From JAABSP01 sp011390135 (GTDB taxonomy: Bacteria; Desulfobacterota; Desulfobacteria; Desulfobacterales; JAABSP01): DNA of 17,946 nucleotides. Where the stretch lies: contig JAABSZ010000070.1 in NCBI GenBank assembly GCA_011390135.1, positions 1-17,946 of the forward strand. Direction: 5' to 3'. The translations under genes and the position numbers were made by a program. The notes under the pieces are model-generated. The model searched no databases. It was not told where the DNA came from and saw only the letters and a list, made by a program, of their open reading frames with translations. Below are positions 6,118-12,575 of the stretch, piece after piece; position 1 is the stretch's first letter, and each line of letters opens with the position of its first letter.

Positions 6118-7502
6118 TTATGATTTTTTGGCGCTCTTCTTTCCGGTTTTGCTGCGCAATGTCGATTTCGGGGCCGAAGATGAAGCTGTCTGAGGCTTCG
6201 GTTTCCTGGATGTCGCAGCCGCCTTGGTCTCTGTCTCCTTTGTCTCTTTGTCGGCAGGTTCCGCGGCCTTTTTCGAAGCGCTACTCTTTTTTGCCGCTTT
6301 TTTCGGTTCGCTCTTCTTGGTCTCTTCGGAGGCCGCGTCCGGTTCAGTTGCGGTCTCTGCAGGCTTCTTCTCCGCTTCTGCCTTCTCCTTTGCCGGCGGC
6401 TGTTTTGCTTTCTGCTCCTGATTCTGTCCTGGTCCCGCTCCTTCAGCCAGGAGAGGATCTTGGGCCCGAAAATCTTCTGGCATTTGGAGCTGACATAGAT
6501 CCCGATGTGGCCCGTATCGAGGCACATGTCTTCGGTATCCTTGCTCCCCACCTGCTTTGTGAGCTTGTCGCAGGCCTCCGGCGGAACGAGATGGTCGAAC
6601 TTGCCGTAGATGTTCAAAAGCGGCATGGTGAGCTTCTTCAGATCGACCCGCTTTCCGCCCAGCTCCAGCTTGCTCCGGATCAGCCGGTTCTCCCGATAAC
6701 AGTCGGTGATGAACTGCCGGAAGGTCTCGCCCGGGACATCGGGGCTGTCGAAGATCCACTTCTCCATCCGGATAAAGTTCTCCACAAAGCCCTTGTTGTC
6801 CATATTCTCGAAAAAACTGATGTACTTGTCGATGATCAGCCGGGCCGGATTGAGCAGCAGAAAGCCCAGGTTCATCAGATCGCCGGGCATGTTCTTATAG
6901 CAGTCGGCCATCTTGTCCGCATTGGTGTTGCGCATCCAGATGTGCAGCAGCCCCTTGTCTGTGTCGAAATTGGTGGGGGTGACGGTGGTGACGAGGTTTT
7001 TGATCTTTTCGGAGTGGAGCGAGGAATACATCACGCAGAAGGCTCCGCCCATGCAGATCCCCATCAGATGGATCTGTTCCAGTTCGTGGCGCTTCCGGAT
7101 GAAGTCCACCACATTGTCCATGTAGCCGTTCACATGATCGTCGATGGTCAGGTACTGATCTTTTCTCGTGGGATAGCCCCAGTCGATCATGTAAACCTCG
7201 AGGCCGTTCTCCAGAAAGGTCTGCACCACACTTCTCCCCTCCTGGAGATCGAGCATGGTCTCCCGGTTGATCAGCGCATAGACCACCAGCAGGGGGCGAT
7301 TGTATTTCACCTCTTTCGGCATGTAGTGCTTCAGCTTGACCCGGTCCTCCTCATAGACCACCTCGTAGGGGGTAGGGGAGATTTCCGTATCCAGCGGGCC
7401 GAGCATGATCTCCGACGCGCGTTTGGCTTTGACATGGCTCTGTTCGGTGCTGTCGGCCATCTTTTTCATGATGAGATCGACGGCGATTTTCGGCTGCGTC
7501 AT
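6118..7502 (-). CDS. phaC: Class III PHA synthase catalytic subunit PhaC, with an apparent -1 frameshift near 6434
   Basis: PhaC polymerises (R)-3-hydroxyacyl-CoA on the granule surface as a complex with PhaE. The body (about 357 residues from the ATG at 7500-7502) is an alpha/beta hydrolase. It has the synthase box GICMGG carrying nucleophile C150, then YGKFDHLVP with D303 and TGHIGIYV with H332. These match Allochromatium vinosum PhaC (C149/D302/H331) to within one position. After SWLKERDQ the phaC frame turns into an improbable Arg-rich string. In the -1 frame the same DNA encodes about 100 residues rich in K, A, E and P, ending GKKSAKKS with TAA at 6118-6120. I read this as the genuine tail, with one G missing from the run at 6434-6436. 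Without the correction, the frame runs on to 4536 as a 988-residue ORF. It starts 25 bp after phaE. Confidence 0.85.
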
Positions 7503-7527
7503 GGGAATTTCTCCTTGAAAAAATCGG

Positions 7528-8427
7528 TTAGGCCTTCTCTTCGACCTTTTTGGAGAGAGCGTTGACCCTCTTCTTCAGGACATAGATATCTTTGTAGAGC
7601 GCATCCATCTCCTTCAAGGTCGGAACCGGAAACTCCTGGAGCAGATCGGCAAGAAAATCCTCCTTGGCCTGCTTGTACTGTGCCAGCGAATCGATGGTCT
7701 GGGCCATCACCTCGGTGTACTCCGGGGACTTGAGCAGTGTCATGTAATGCCCCTCGAGGATCTTGATCCAGATGTTGTAGTAGGCCTTGAAATCGTCGTG
7801 GAACTCCCCCTTCTCGGCCAGGGTCTCCATCTGCTCCTGCATCACCGAAAAGGATTTCTCCATGGGGATGTAGAACATATAGAGGAATTCGTTGATCGCG
7901 GTCTGGTATAGATTGAACTTGTCTAGAAAGTGGTTGTACCGCTCCTGATACAGCCGGTTGAGGCCAAGTGAGGGGACATTGAAATACTTCTGGATCTCGG
8001 TTTGATACATCTCCCGGAATTTTTTGAAGAGATCCCGGTCCATGTCGTCGAAGTTGTACGGGTTGACATTTTCGCCGGTCCGCTGGATTCGCTCGGTCAT
8101 CTTCTGCTGGACCATGAGATAGTTGTCCATCATCTGCTGGCCCAGGTTCATCATGAACTGGGGCAGGGTCTCGAGGCTCTTGAACGATGCGTTGACGTTT
8201 TCCGGTTCGGCCAGCGCGGCCATCAGGGCGGTCAAGATCCGCTGGCTCGATTCAAAGGATTTCGCGAAGCGATAGTTTCCTTTTTTTTCCGCTTTGTCAT
8301 CATTACCAGCAGAGGCGCTATTGGCCGGCCAGCGGTTCATTCCCCCCCAGAAGCTCATGGCGGTTTTCATCCAGTCGGCGAACAGGTCTTCGGGGCTCGT
8401 CTTGCTGTTTTGACTCTGATCTCCCAT
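7528..8427 (-). CDS. phaE: Class III PHA synthase subunit PhaE
   Basis: PhaE partners PhaC and is needed for full activity of class III synthases. The protein has 299 residues from the ATG at 8425-8427, chosen because GGGAG lies 9 nt upstream. An in-frame ATG at 8502 adds 25 atypical residues and has no good site. Features are DLFADWMKTAMSFW near the N-terminus, a long helical, Met/Tyr/Phe-rich middle, and a C-terminal FPVPTLKEMDALYKDIYVLKKRV coiled coil. This end, a VP turn followed by a heptad helix, is characteristic of PhaE. It has no membrane segment. It lies 25 bp upstream of phaC, so the two are an operon. A candidate promoter sits in the 106-bp gap after phaR. Confidence 0.88.
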   Translation of the reverse strand: MGDQSQNSKTSPEDLFADWMKTAMSFWGGMNRWPANSASAGNDDKAEKKGNYRFAKSFESSQRILTALMAALAEPENVNASFKSLETLPQFMMNLGQQMMDNYLMVQQKMTERIQRTGENVNPYNFDDMDRDLFKKFREMYQTEIQKYFNVPSLGLNRLYQERYNHFLDKFNLYQTAINEFLYMFYIPMEKSFSVMQEQMETLAEKGEFHDDFKAYYNIWIKILEGHYMTLLKSPEYTEVMAQTIDSLAQYKQAKEDFLADLLQEFPVPTLKEMDALYKDIYVLKKRVNALSKKVEEKA

Positions 8428-8485
8428 TTTTGCCGGCTCCCTTTTAGAATTAATCGGGTGTTGCAGATATTGCGTGTGATTTTTC

Positions 8486-8515
8486 TTTATATCGCAGGTC
8501 ATCTTCTCTTTTCAA
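8486..8515 (-). promoter_or_regulatory. Candidate phaEC promoter
   Basis: On the minus strand TTGAAA (8510-8515), an 18-bp spacer and TATAAA (8486-8491) would start transcription near 8478, about 50 nt before the phaE ATG. This would allow phaEC expression independent of phaR. Confidence 0.45.
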
Positions 8516-8533
8516 GGAGATTTTTTGAGAGCC

Positions 8534-9034
8534 CTATCTTTTTTCCGGCCCCTTTTTCTGCTCATATACCTTTTTTCTGCCGGTCTCTCTGCCGGCATCG
8601 ATGTTCTGCGGAGAAAGCATGGAGATCCCACCCTTCTCCATGAAGAAGCGCTCCGCTATGCTGGATAGATCGATGCCCAGTTCAAGACAGATGCGGAACT
8701 GCTCATCGAGGCTCTTCTTGTAATTGAGATAGGATTGAAGGGCCTGTTCCAGATAGTTTTCGAAAAATTCGTTCAAAGTGTCCTCGCCGAACCGGATCAG
8801 CAGGTGGAGAAGGGAGACCGGCAGAATGCTGCGCTGTTGCTTGGCCCGCTCCATGACGATCTGGGTCAGGATAAAGGCCGTTACATCCTCGTCCGTCTTT
8901 GCGTCTGTGACCGAGACCTGACGCCCCTCCCGGATCATCTCCTCCACATCTTTCAAGGTGACGTAGCTGCTGGTTTCGGTATTGTACAATCTCCGGTTCG
9001 TATATTTTTTAATGGTGACAGGCTCGGTGTTCAT
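8534..9034 (-). CDS. phaR: PHA accumulation regulator PhaR (DNA-binding repressor)
   Basis: The protein has 166 residues from the ATG at 9032-9034. It is preceded by AGGAG at 7-nt spacing; the ATG at 9040 lies too close to that site. Residues about 6-65 (IKKYTNRRLYNTETSSYVTL, then DVEEMIREGRQVSVTDAKT and VTAFILTQIVME) are the conserved PHB/PHA accumulation regulator DNA-binding domain. The C-terminal half (FGEDTLNEFFENYLEQALQSY and onward) is helical and would include the region used in other PhaR proteins to sense PHA or multimerise. Characterised PhaR proteins repress phasin genes and their own gene until they are titrated by PHA granules. Here phaR is divergent from two phasin genes, with a perfect dyad between the promoters. 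Autoregulation plus phasin repression is the likely role. Confidence 0.93.
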   Translation of the reverse strand: MNTEPVTIKKYTNRRLYNTETSSYVTLKDVEEMIREGRQVSVTDAKTDEDVTAFILTQIVMERAKQQRSILPVSLLHLLIRFGEDTLNEFFENYLEQALQSYLNYKKSLDEQFRICLELGIDLSSIAERFFMEKGGISMLSPQNIDAGRETGRKKVYEQKKGPEKR

Positions 9035-9098
9035 CGGCATTCTCCTGAAAATGACACATTGCAATATGAAACGCCGCCCTATAGGGGAAGCTCTTCTA

Positions 9099-9127
9099 TT
9101 TATCCCATCTATTTGTATGGATGTCAA
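9099..9127 (-). promoter_or_regulatory. phaR promoter
   Basis: On the minus strand TTGACA (9122-9127), a 17-bp spacer and GATAAA (9099-9104) would start transcription near 9091, about 57 nt before the phaR ATG. The -35 is perfect. An 8-bp palindrome, ATTGCAAT (9058-9065), lies in the leader. Confidence 0.6.
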
Positions 9128-9162
9128 AGGATTTCCCCATTCTTCGGGGCGGCCGAGAAATA

Positions 9163-9177
9163 TTGTGCATTGCACAA
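9163..9177. promoter_or_regulatory. Probable PhaR operator (perfect 15-bp palindrome)
   Basis: TTGTGCATTGCACAA is a perfect dyad around a central T. Its TGC-N3-GCA core resembles the TGC-rich dyads bound by characterised PhaR proteins. It sits 8 bp upstream of the phasin -35 and 35 bp upstream of the phaR -35, so one site could control both divergent promoters. Assignment to PhaR rests on context and core similarity. Confidence 0.65.
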
Positions 9178-9185
9178 AATAATTC

Positions 9186-9214
9186 TTGACATCCCCTCTT
9201 TTTTCCCATAGGAT
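9186..9214 (+). promoter_or_regulatory. Phasin operon promoter
   Basis: TTGACA (9186-9191), a 17-bp spacer and TAGGAT (9209-9214). Transcription would start near 9221, giving a leader of about 97 nt before the first phasin ATG at 9318. Confidence 0.6.
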
Positions 9215-9317
9215 CAGAATTCAGACGAGGAGATTTTAAAACAGATCTCTTCTTCGGATGGATCATGATGGCTTAAAAATGCTTTTTTCAACCTATTTAA
9301 TTTTCAGGAGGTGCAGA

Positions 9318-9578
9318 ATGGAACCCGCAAAAATGGCGCAACAGATGGTTTATTTTCAAAAGACCCTTTTCGAGAGCAGCTTCAATGCCATGAACATGGT
9401 GCTGGACCAGTCCGAGCAGATGACCAGAAACTTTGTCAAGCAGGTCCCCTGGGTCCCGGAAGAGGGGAGAAAGACCCTGGAAGAGACCTTCGGATTCTAC
9501 AAGAAGGCCCGGGAGGATTTCAAGCGGGCCGTGGATGACAGCTTTTCCAAGATGGAGACCATGTTTACCGCGAAGTAA
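9318..9578 (+). CDS. phaP: Phasin-like granule-associated protein 1
   Basis: The protein has 86 residues. I chose the ATG at 9318 because AGGAGGT lies 5 nt upstream. The in-frame ATG at 9258 adds 20 hydrophobic residues that look like translated leader. The protein is a helical amphipathic chain with the pattern QMVYFQKTLFESSFNAM, then QVPWVPEEGRK, then YKKAREDFKRAVDDSFSKME. This fits short phasins that coat PHA granules and control their size. It has no signal peptide. It is clearly paralogous to the next gene, aligned almost end to end without gaps. Placement right after the probable PhaR operator matches the known regulation of phasins. Confidence 0.82.
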   Translation: MEPAKMAQQMVYFQKTLFESSFNAMNMVLDQSEQMTRNFVKQVPWVPEEGRKTLEETFGFYKKAREDFKRAVDDSFSKMETMFTAK

Positions 9579-9597
9579 TGCGGAGAAAGAGAGAAGG

Positions 9598-9885
9598 ATG
9601 ATGGATCAGAAGCGGATGTTCAAGCAGATGATAGACTTTCAGAAGACGACTTTCGACAACTCCTTCAGCGCGATGACCGCCCTCCAGGAGCAGGGGGAGA
9701 AGATGGTCAACACCTTTATAGAACAGTCTCCCTGGCTTCCGCCCGAGGGGAAGAAGGTGGTAGGGGAATGGATCAACGCCTACAAGAGCGGCCGGGAGAA
9801 TTACAAAAAGACCGTTGACACCAATTTTGTCAAAGTCGAAAAATACTTCTCCGATTTTGAATCCAAATCTTCTGATTCCGAGTAG
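9598..9885 (+). CDS. phaP: Phasin-like granule-associated protein 2
   Basis: The protein has 95 residues from the ATG at 9598, or 94 from the adjacent ATG at 9601; an AG-rich stretch (GAGAAAGAGAGAAGG) precedes both and does not decide between them. The sequence QMIDFQKTTFDNSFSAM, QSPWLPPEGKK and YKSGRENYKKTVDTNFVKVEKYF matches the first phasin position by position, so the two arose by tandem duplication. It starts 19 bp after the first phasin stop, in the same operon, and a strong hairpin follows. The C-terminal acidic/serine tail (FESKSSDSE) is absent from the first copy. Different granule-size or affinity roles for the two copies are possible but not shown. Confidence 0.82.
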   Translation: MMDQKRMFKQMIDFQKTTFDNSFSAMTALQEQGEKMVNTFIEQSPWLPPEGKKVVGEWINAYKSGRENYKKTVDTNFVKVEKYFSDFESKSSDSE

Positions 9886-9902
9886 CCTCTGACAGAACAT
9901 GA

Positions 9903-9932
9903 GCCCGCAGCCGCATGACTGCGGGCTTTGAT
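9903..9932 (+). terminator. Rho-independent terminator after the phasin genes
   Basis: GCCCGCAG (9903-9910) pairs with CTGCGGGC (9919-9926) around an 8-nt loop, followed by TTTGATTT. It separates the phasin transcript from the second synthase gene. Confidence 0.75.
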
Positions 9933-9976
9933 TTGGAATGCATCTTTCCCGCCGCTCGAATACTGCCCTTTCCCCA

Positions 9977-10005
9977 TTGATTTTCCCTTCCGGTTTCGAT
10001 AAAAG
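9977..10005 (+). promoter_or_regulatory. Weak candidate promoter for the second PHA synthase
   Basis: TTGATT (9977-9982), a 17-bp spacer and TAAAAG (10000-10005) lie just before the ribosome binding site. The -10 is poor. Readthrough of the phasin terminator is the alternative. Confidence 0.3.
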
Positions 10006-10026
10006 GAATATTAGAGGCAGGAGTAG

Positions 10027-11664
10027 ATGAATGCCCATAAACGTATCGCAAGTCTTGAGGAGACGATCATGAATGCCGCATATGAAGCAAACCAAGGGTT
10101 GTACGAGAGCATGATGGAGAGTTTTTCCGACAGGTGTCTCGCCCCGTTCCGGATTGCCGTCACCCAGTTCATTGCCACACAGAACAGCATTGTGGGGCTT
10201 AGCAAATATGCCAATGAATTTATAGTTCCCTATACGCTCGCCACCAACTATTTTGCCGAGGCTGAAAAGGGCCGTCTGCCCGACTCCGACATGTTGGAAC
10301 TGCTCCAGTCCTATATGGATATGATGGAGTTCAACTGGGACCTCACCGCAAAGAACCTGATGGCCAGCATCCGGGTCATCAACGACTACAGCAGCAGGGA
10401 GATGCAGAATGCCCTCGAGGCCGTTATCAACACCATCTTCCTCAACGAGGGGGAGGATATCGAAGGGTTTGTGGAGCGGCAGTCGAAGATGCTGGAGCAG
10501 GTGACGACGGTCTATCCCCAGGCCATCGCGGACATCGCTCCCGAGTTCGGGTTCCATTTCGAGCAGGGGATCAATCCGCTTGCGGCCGAGACGGACCGGT
10601 TTCTCGTATATCAGGTGATGCCGACGGACAAGAGTGTCAAAATCCGAAACGACGCCAAGCCGATTCTGATCCTGCCGCCCTATGTGCTGGGGGCCAATAT
10701 TCTGGCCTTCCTGCCCGGCGACAACCGGAGCTACACCCACTGTTTCGCCAACCAGGGAATCCCCACCTACATCCGGGTGCTCAAGCCGATCGACAAGACC
10801 CCGGCCCTGCAGCAGATGACGATCGAAGAGGATGCCCTGGATACGAAGTCTTTCTGTGAGAAGATCATGGAGCGCCACGGAAAGCCTGTGACGTTGAACG
10901 GTTACTGCCAGGGCGGATTCGTTGCCATCTGCAACTATCTCTCCGGAGAGCTGGACGGCGTGGTGGATGCGCTTCTGACCTGCGTCTCGCCCATGGACGG
11001 CACGCGGAGCAAAGGGCTTTCCGGCTTTTTGAGCAATCTGCCCCAGCGCTTCAACCATCTCGACTACGGCACGAAGACCCTCGAGAACGGCAACAAGGTC
11101 GCGGACGGAAAGCTCATGGGCTGGGTTTACAAGCTCAAGAGCATCGAAAGCGAAGCCCCTCTGGTCGCCTTCTACCGGGACATGATGATGCTCAAACCGC
11201 GAAACGGAAAGACCAAGATCAGCAAGACCGCAGCCGCTCTCAACTACTGGCTCCAGAACGAGCGGATGGATCTGCCCCTTTCCATCACCAAGATGAGCTT
11301 CGATTCCTTCAATATCCCGATCACCGATGACGGAACCCTGCCCATCACCCTCTTCGGCAGAAAGCTCAACTTCCATAGGATCGCGGAGAAGAAGATCCCG
11401 TGGCTCATCTGCTACGGCGAGCGGGACGACCTTGTCGAGAAGGAGACCGCGCTTGCGCCCCTCGACTACATCGATGCGGAGATCGCGCCCTTTCCCAAGG
11501 GGCATGTGGCCATGGCCACCTCCTGGTCCGATCCGAGATCGGAATATGCGCTCCATACCCGTTTTGGAGAGAACAAGCAGTACCGGGGGCCGGTGCGGTA
11601 CCAGCTTGACCTGGATCAGGCGCTTTCCGAAAAAACGCCGACAGAAGCAACGGACCAGCAGTAA
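10027..11664 (+). CDS. Second PHA synthase-like enzyme (alpha/beta hydrolase, larger class)
   Basis: The protein has 545 residues; the ATG at 10027 follows GGCAGGAG. The N-terminal ~200 residues are helical, as in class I/II synthases. The rest is an alpha/beta hydrolase domain with the synthase-type box NGYCQGG. C294 is the nucleophile, CYGERDDLV has D467 as the likely acid, and PKGHVAM has H493. Cysteine rather than serine in the box is the PHA synthase signature, and the spacings (173 and 26 residues) are near those of known synthases. The sequence otherwise diverges from the class III PhaC in this window, so it is not a recent duplicate. It probably polymerises hydroxyacyl-CoA, perhaps with other chain-length preference or under other conditions. 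A related depolymerase or acyltransferase cannot be excluded. Confidence 0.8.
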   Translation: MNAHKRIASLEETIMNAAYEANQGLYESMMESFSDRCLAPFRIAVTQFIATQNSIVGLSKYANEFIVPYTLATNYFAEAEKGRLPDSDMLELLQSYMDMMEFNWDLTAKNLMASIRVINDYSSREMQNALEAVINTIFLNEGEDIEGFVERQSKMLEQVTTVYPQAIADIAPEFGFHFEQGINPLAAETDRFLVYQVMPTDKSVKIRNDAKPILILPPYVLGANILAFLPGDNRSYTHCFANQGIPTYIRVLKPIDKTPALQQMTIEEDALDTKSFCEKIMERHGKPVTLNGYCQGGFVAICNYLSGELDGVVDALLTCVSPMDGTRSKGLSGFLSNLPQRFNHLDYGTKTLENGNKVADGKLMGWVYKLKSIESEAPLVAFYRDMMMLKPRNGKTKISKTAAALNYWLQNERMDLPLSITKMSFDSFNIPITDDGTLPITLFGRKLNFHRIAEKKIPWLICYGERDDLVEKETALAPLDYIDAEIAPFPKGHVAMATSWSDPRSEYALHTRFGENKQYRGPVRYQLDLDQALSEKTPTEATDQQ

Positions 11665-11677
11665 AAGCATTCTTCCT

Positions 11678-11705
11678 GAAGAGGGCGCGCGCCTGCGCCT
11701 TCTTC
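11678..11705 (+). terminator. Terminator-like hairpin after the second synthase
   Basis: GAAGAGGGCGC (11678-11688) pairs with GCGCCTTCTTC (11695-11705) over 11 bp with one G-U and a 6-nt loop. The following sequence is only moderately T-rich. Confidence 0.5.
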
Positions 11706-11771
11706 AATCTTCCTCCCTCAATCCACTCTTTACCGCGGGTCTTTATTGCAGGTCTTTACAGCGGGAAACCC

Positions 11772-11801
11772 TTGACGAATCCGGGACAAGCCGGTTAGAA
11801 T
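11772..11801 (+). promoter_or_regulatory. Promoter of the binding protein/kinase operon, possibly leaderless
   Basis: TTGACG (11772-11777), an 18-bp spacer and TAGAAT (11796-11801), both 5/6 matches. The -10 ends 6 bp before the ATG at 11808, so transcription should begin at or beside the start codon. No ribosome binding site precedes the ATG. Confidence 0.55.
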
Positions 11802-11807
11802 CATTCG

Positions 11808-12575
11808 ATGAAAACGTATCTGATCTGCCTTCTGCTGGGGGCAGGGCTGCTCTGCGGCGCGGCCCAGGCCGAAGATCCTGTCTATCGTTTTGTCGGGGAT
11901 GATCTCTTTATCCCCTTCAGCTTTGAAGCGGATGGAGAGATCCGGGGCATCGACTGTGACATCATCCGGGAGATGGCCCGGCGGATGGGTATCCGCATCG
12001 AAATCACCCTTGTTCCGTGGAAACGGCTCATCGAGATGACCCGTGCGGGCCTCTGCGACGGGGCCTTCTCCCTTTTCCAAACCCCGGAGCGGCAGGAATT
12101 TGCCCTCTTCGCGGATGCGCAGCCGATCCATGAGAGTACATTCTACTTCTTTGTCCGGAAGGGGGAGGAATTTCCCTTTGTCCATATCTCTGATCTCAGT
12201 GGAAAAATCATCGGGCTGAACCGGGGCTTTACCATCTCGGAAGTCTTTGACCAGGCCGCCCGGGAGAGAAAATTCATCGTTGAAGAGGTGGAGGGGATTG
12301 AGCCGAATATTCGAAAGCTGATGGCCGGCCGGATCGATACTTTTGTTGCCAATTACGATGTGTTGCGCTACAATCCTCTTGGCCGCAGGCTGCTGGGCAA
12401 TGAGATCCTCTTTCTTCCCCGGCCCGCGTTGGAGAAAAGAGGAGCCTATCTGGTCCTCTCCCGCAAGGGTTCCATCAAAGAGAAAGCCGGGTTCATCCAA
12501 AGGATCGACAAAACCCTGAAATCGATGCAGGAAGACGGCTCCTATGCAAAGATCTATGAAAAGTATCTCCGATAA
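11808..12575 (+). CDS. Periplasmic family-3 solute-binding protein, probable sensor partner of the hybrid kinase
   Basis: The protein has 255 residues. Residues 1-21 form a Sec signal peptide with probable cleavage after AQA. The mature part has the family 3 (SBP_bac_3, PAAT/HisJ-like) layout. This includes FSFEADGEIRGIDCDIIREMARRMG, a first-lobe WKRLIEMTRAGLCDG segment, LSGKIIGLNRG at the lobe crossover, and a C-terminal GSYAKIYEKYL, the usual family end. No ABC permease or ATPase gene is nearby. The kinase frame begins 32 bp before this gene's stop, with a ribosome binding site inside it, so the two are translationally coupled. It therefore more likely reports a periplasmic amino-acid-like ligand to the kinase than feeds transport. 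No Shine-Dalgarno sequence is visible and the promoter suggests a leaderless mRNA. Confidence 0.85.
   Translation: MKTYLICLLLGAGLLCGAAQAEDPVYRFVGDDLFIPFSFEADGEIRGIDCDIIREMARRMGIRIEITLVPWKRLIEMTRAGLCDGAFSLFQTPERQEFALFADAQPIHESTFYFFVRKGEEFPFVHISDLSGKIIGLNRGFTISEVFDQAARERKFIVEEVEGIEPNIRKLMAGRIDTFVANYDVLRYNPLGRRLLGNEILFLPRPALEKRGAYLVLSRKGSIKEKAGFIQRIDKTLKSMQEDGSYAKIYEKYLR

Noticed and set aside
6400..6440. Programmed -1 ribosomal frameshifting in phaC
   Set aside because: I find no X-XXY-YYZ slippery heptamer in the phaC frame near the junction and no obvious following stem. A base deletion is simpler.
4536..7502. A single 988-residue PhaC-GAF fusion protein
   Set aside because: The linker is an Arg-rich shadow of a proper Lys/Ala-rich tail in the -1 frame, and the GAF gene has its own ribosome binding site. 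It is treated as two genes with a frameshift.
5871..7565. 564-codon plus-strand ORF antisense to phaC
   Set aside because: Shadow ORF lying over phaC and the phaC/GAF junction, with no ribosome binding site or recognisable motif.
9565..11670. 701-codon minus-strand ORF antisense to the phasins and second synthase
   Set aside because: No family motifs and an unnatural composition. The plus strand carries clear synthase motifs. It is a shadow of GC-rich codon usage.
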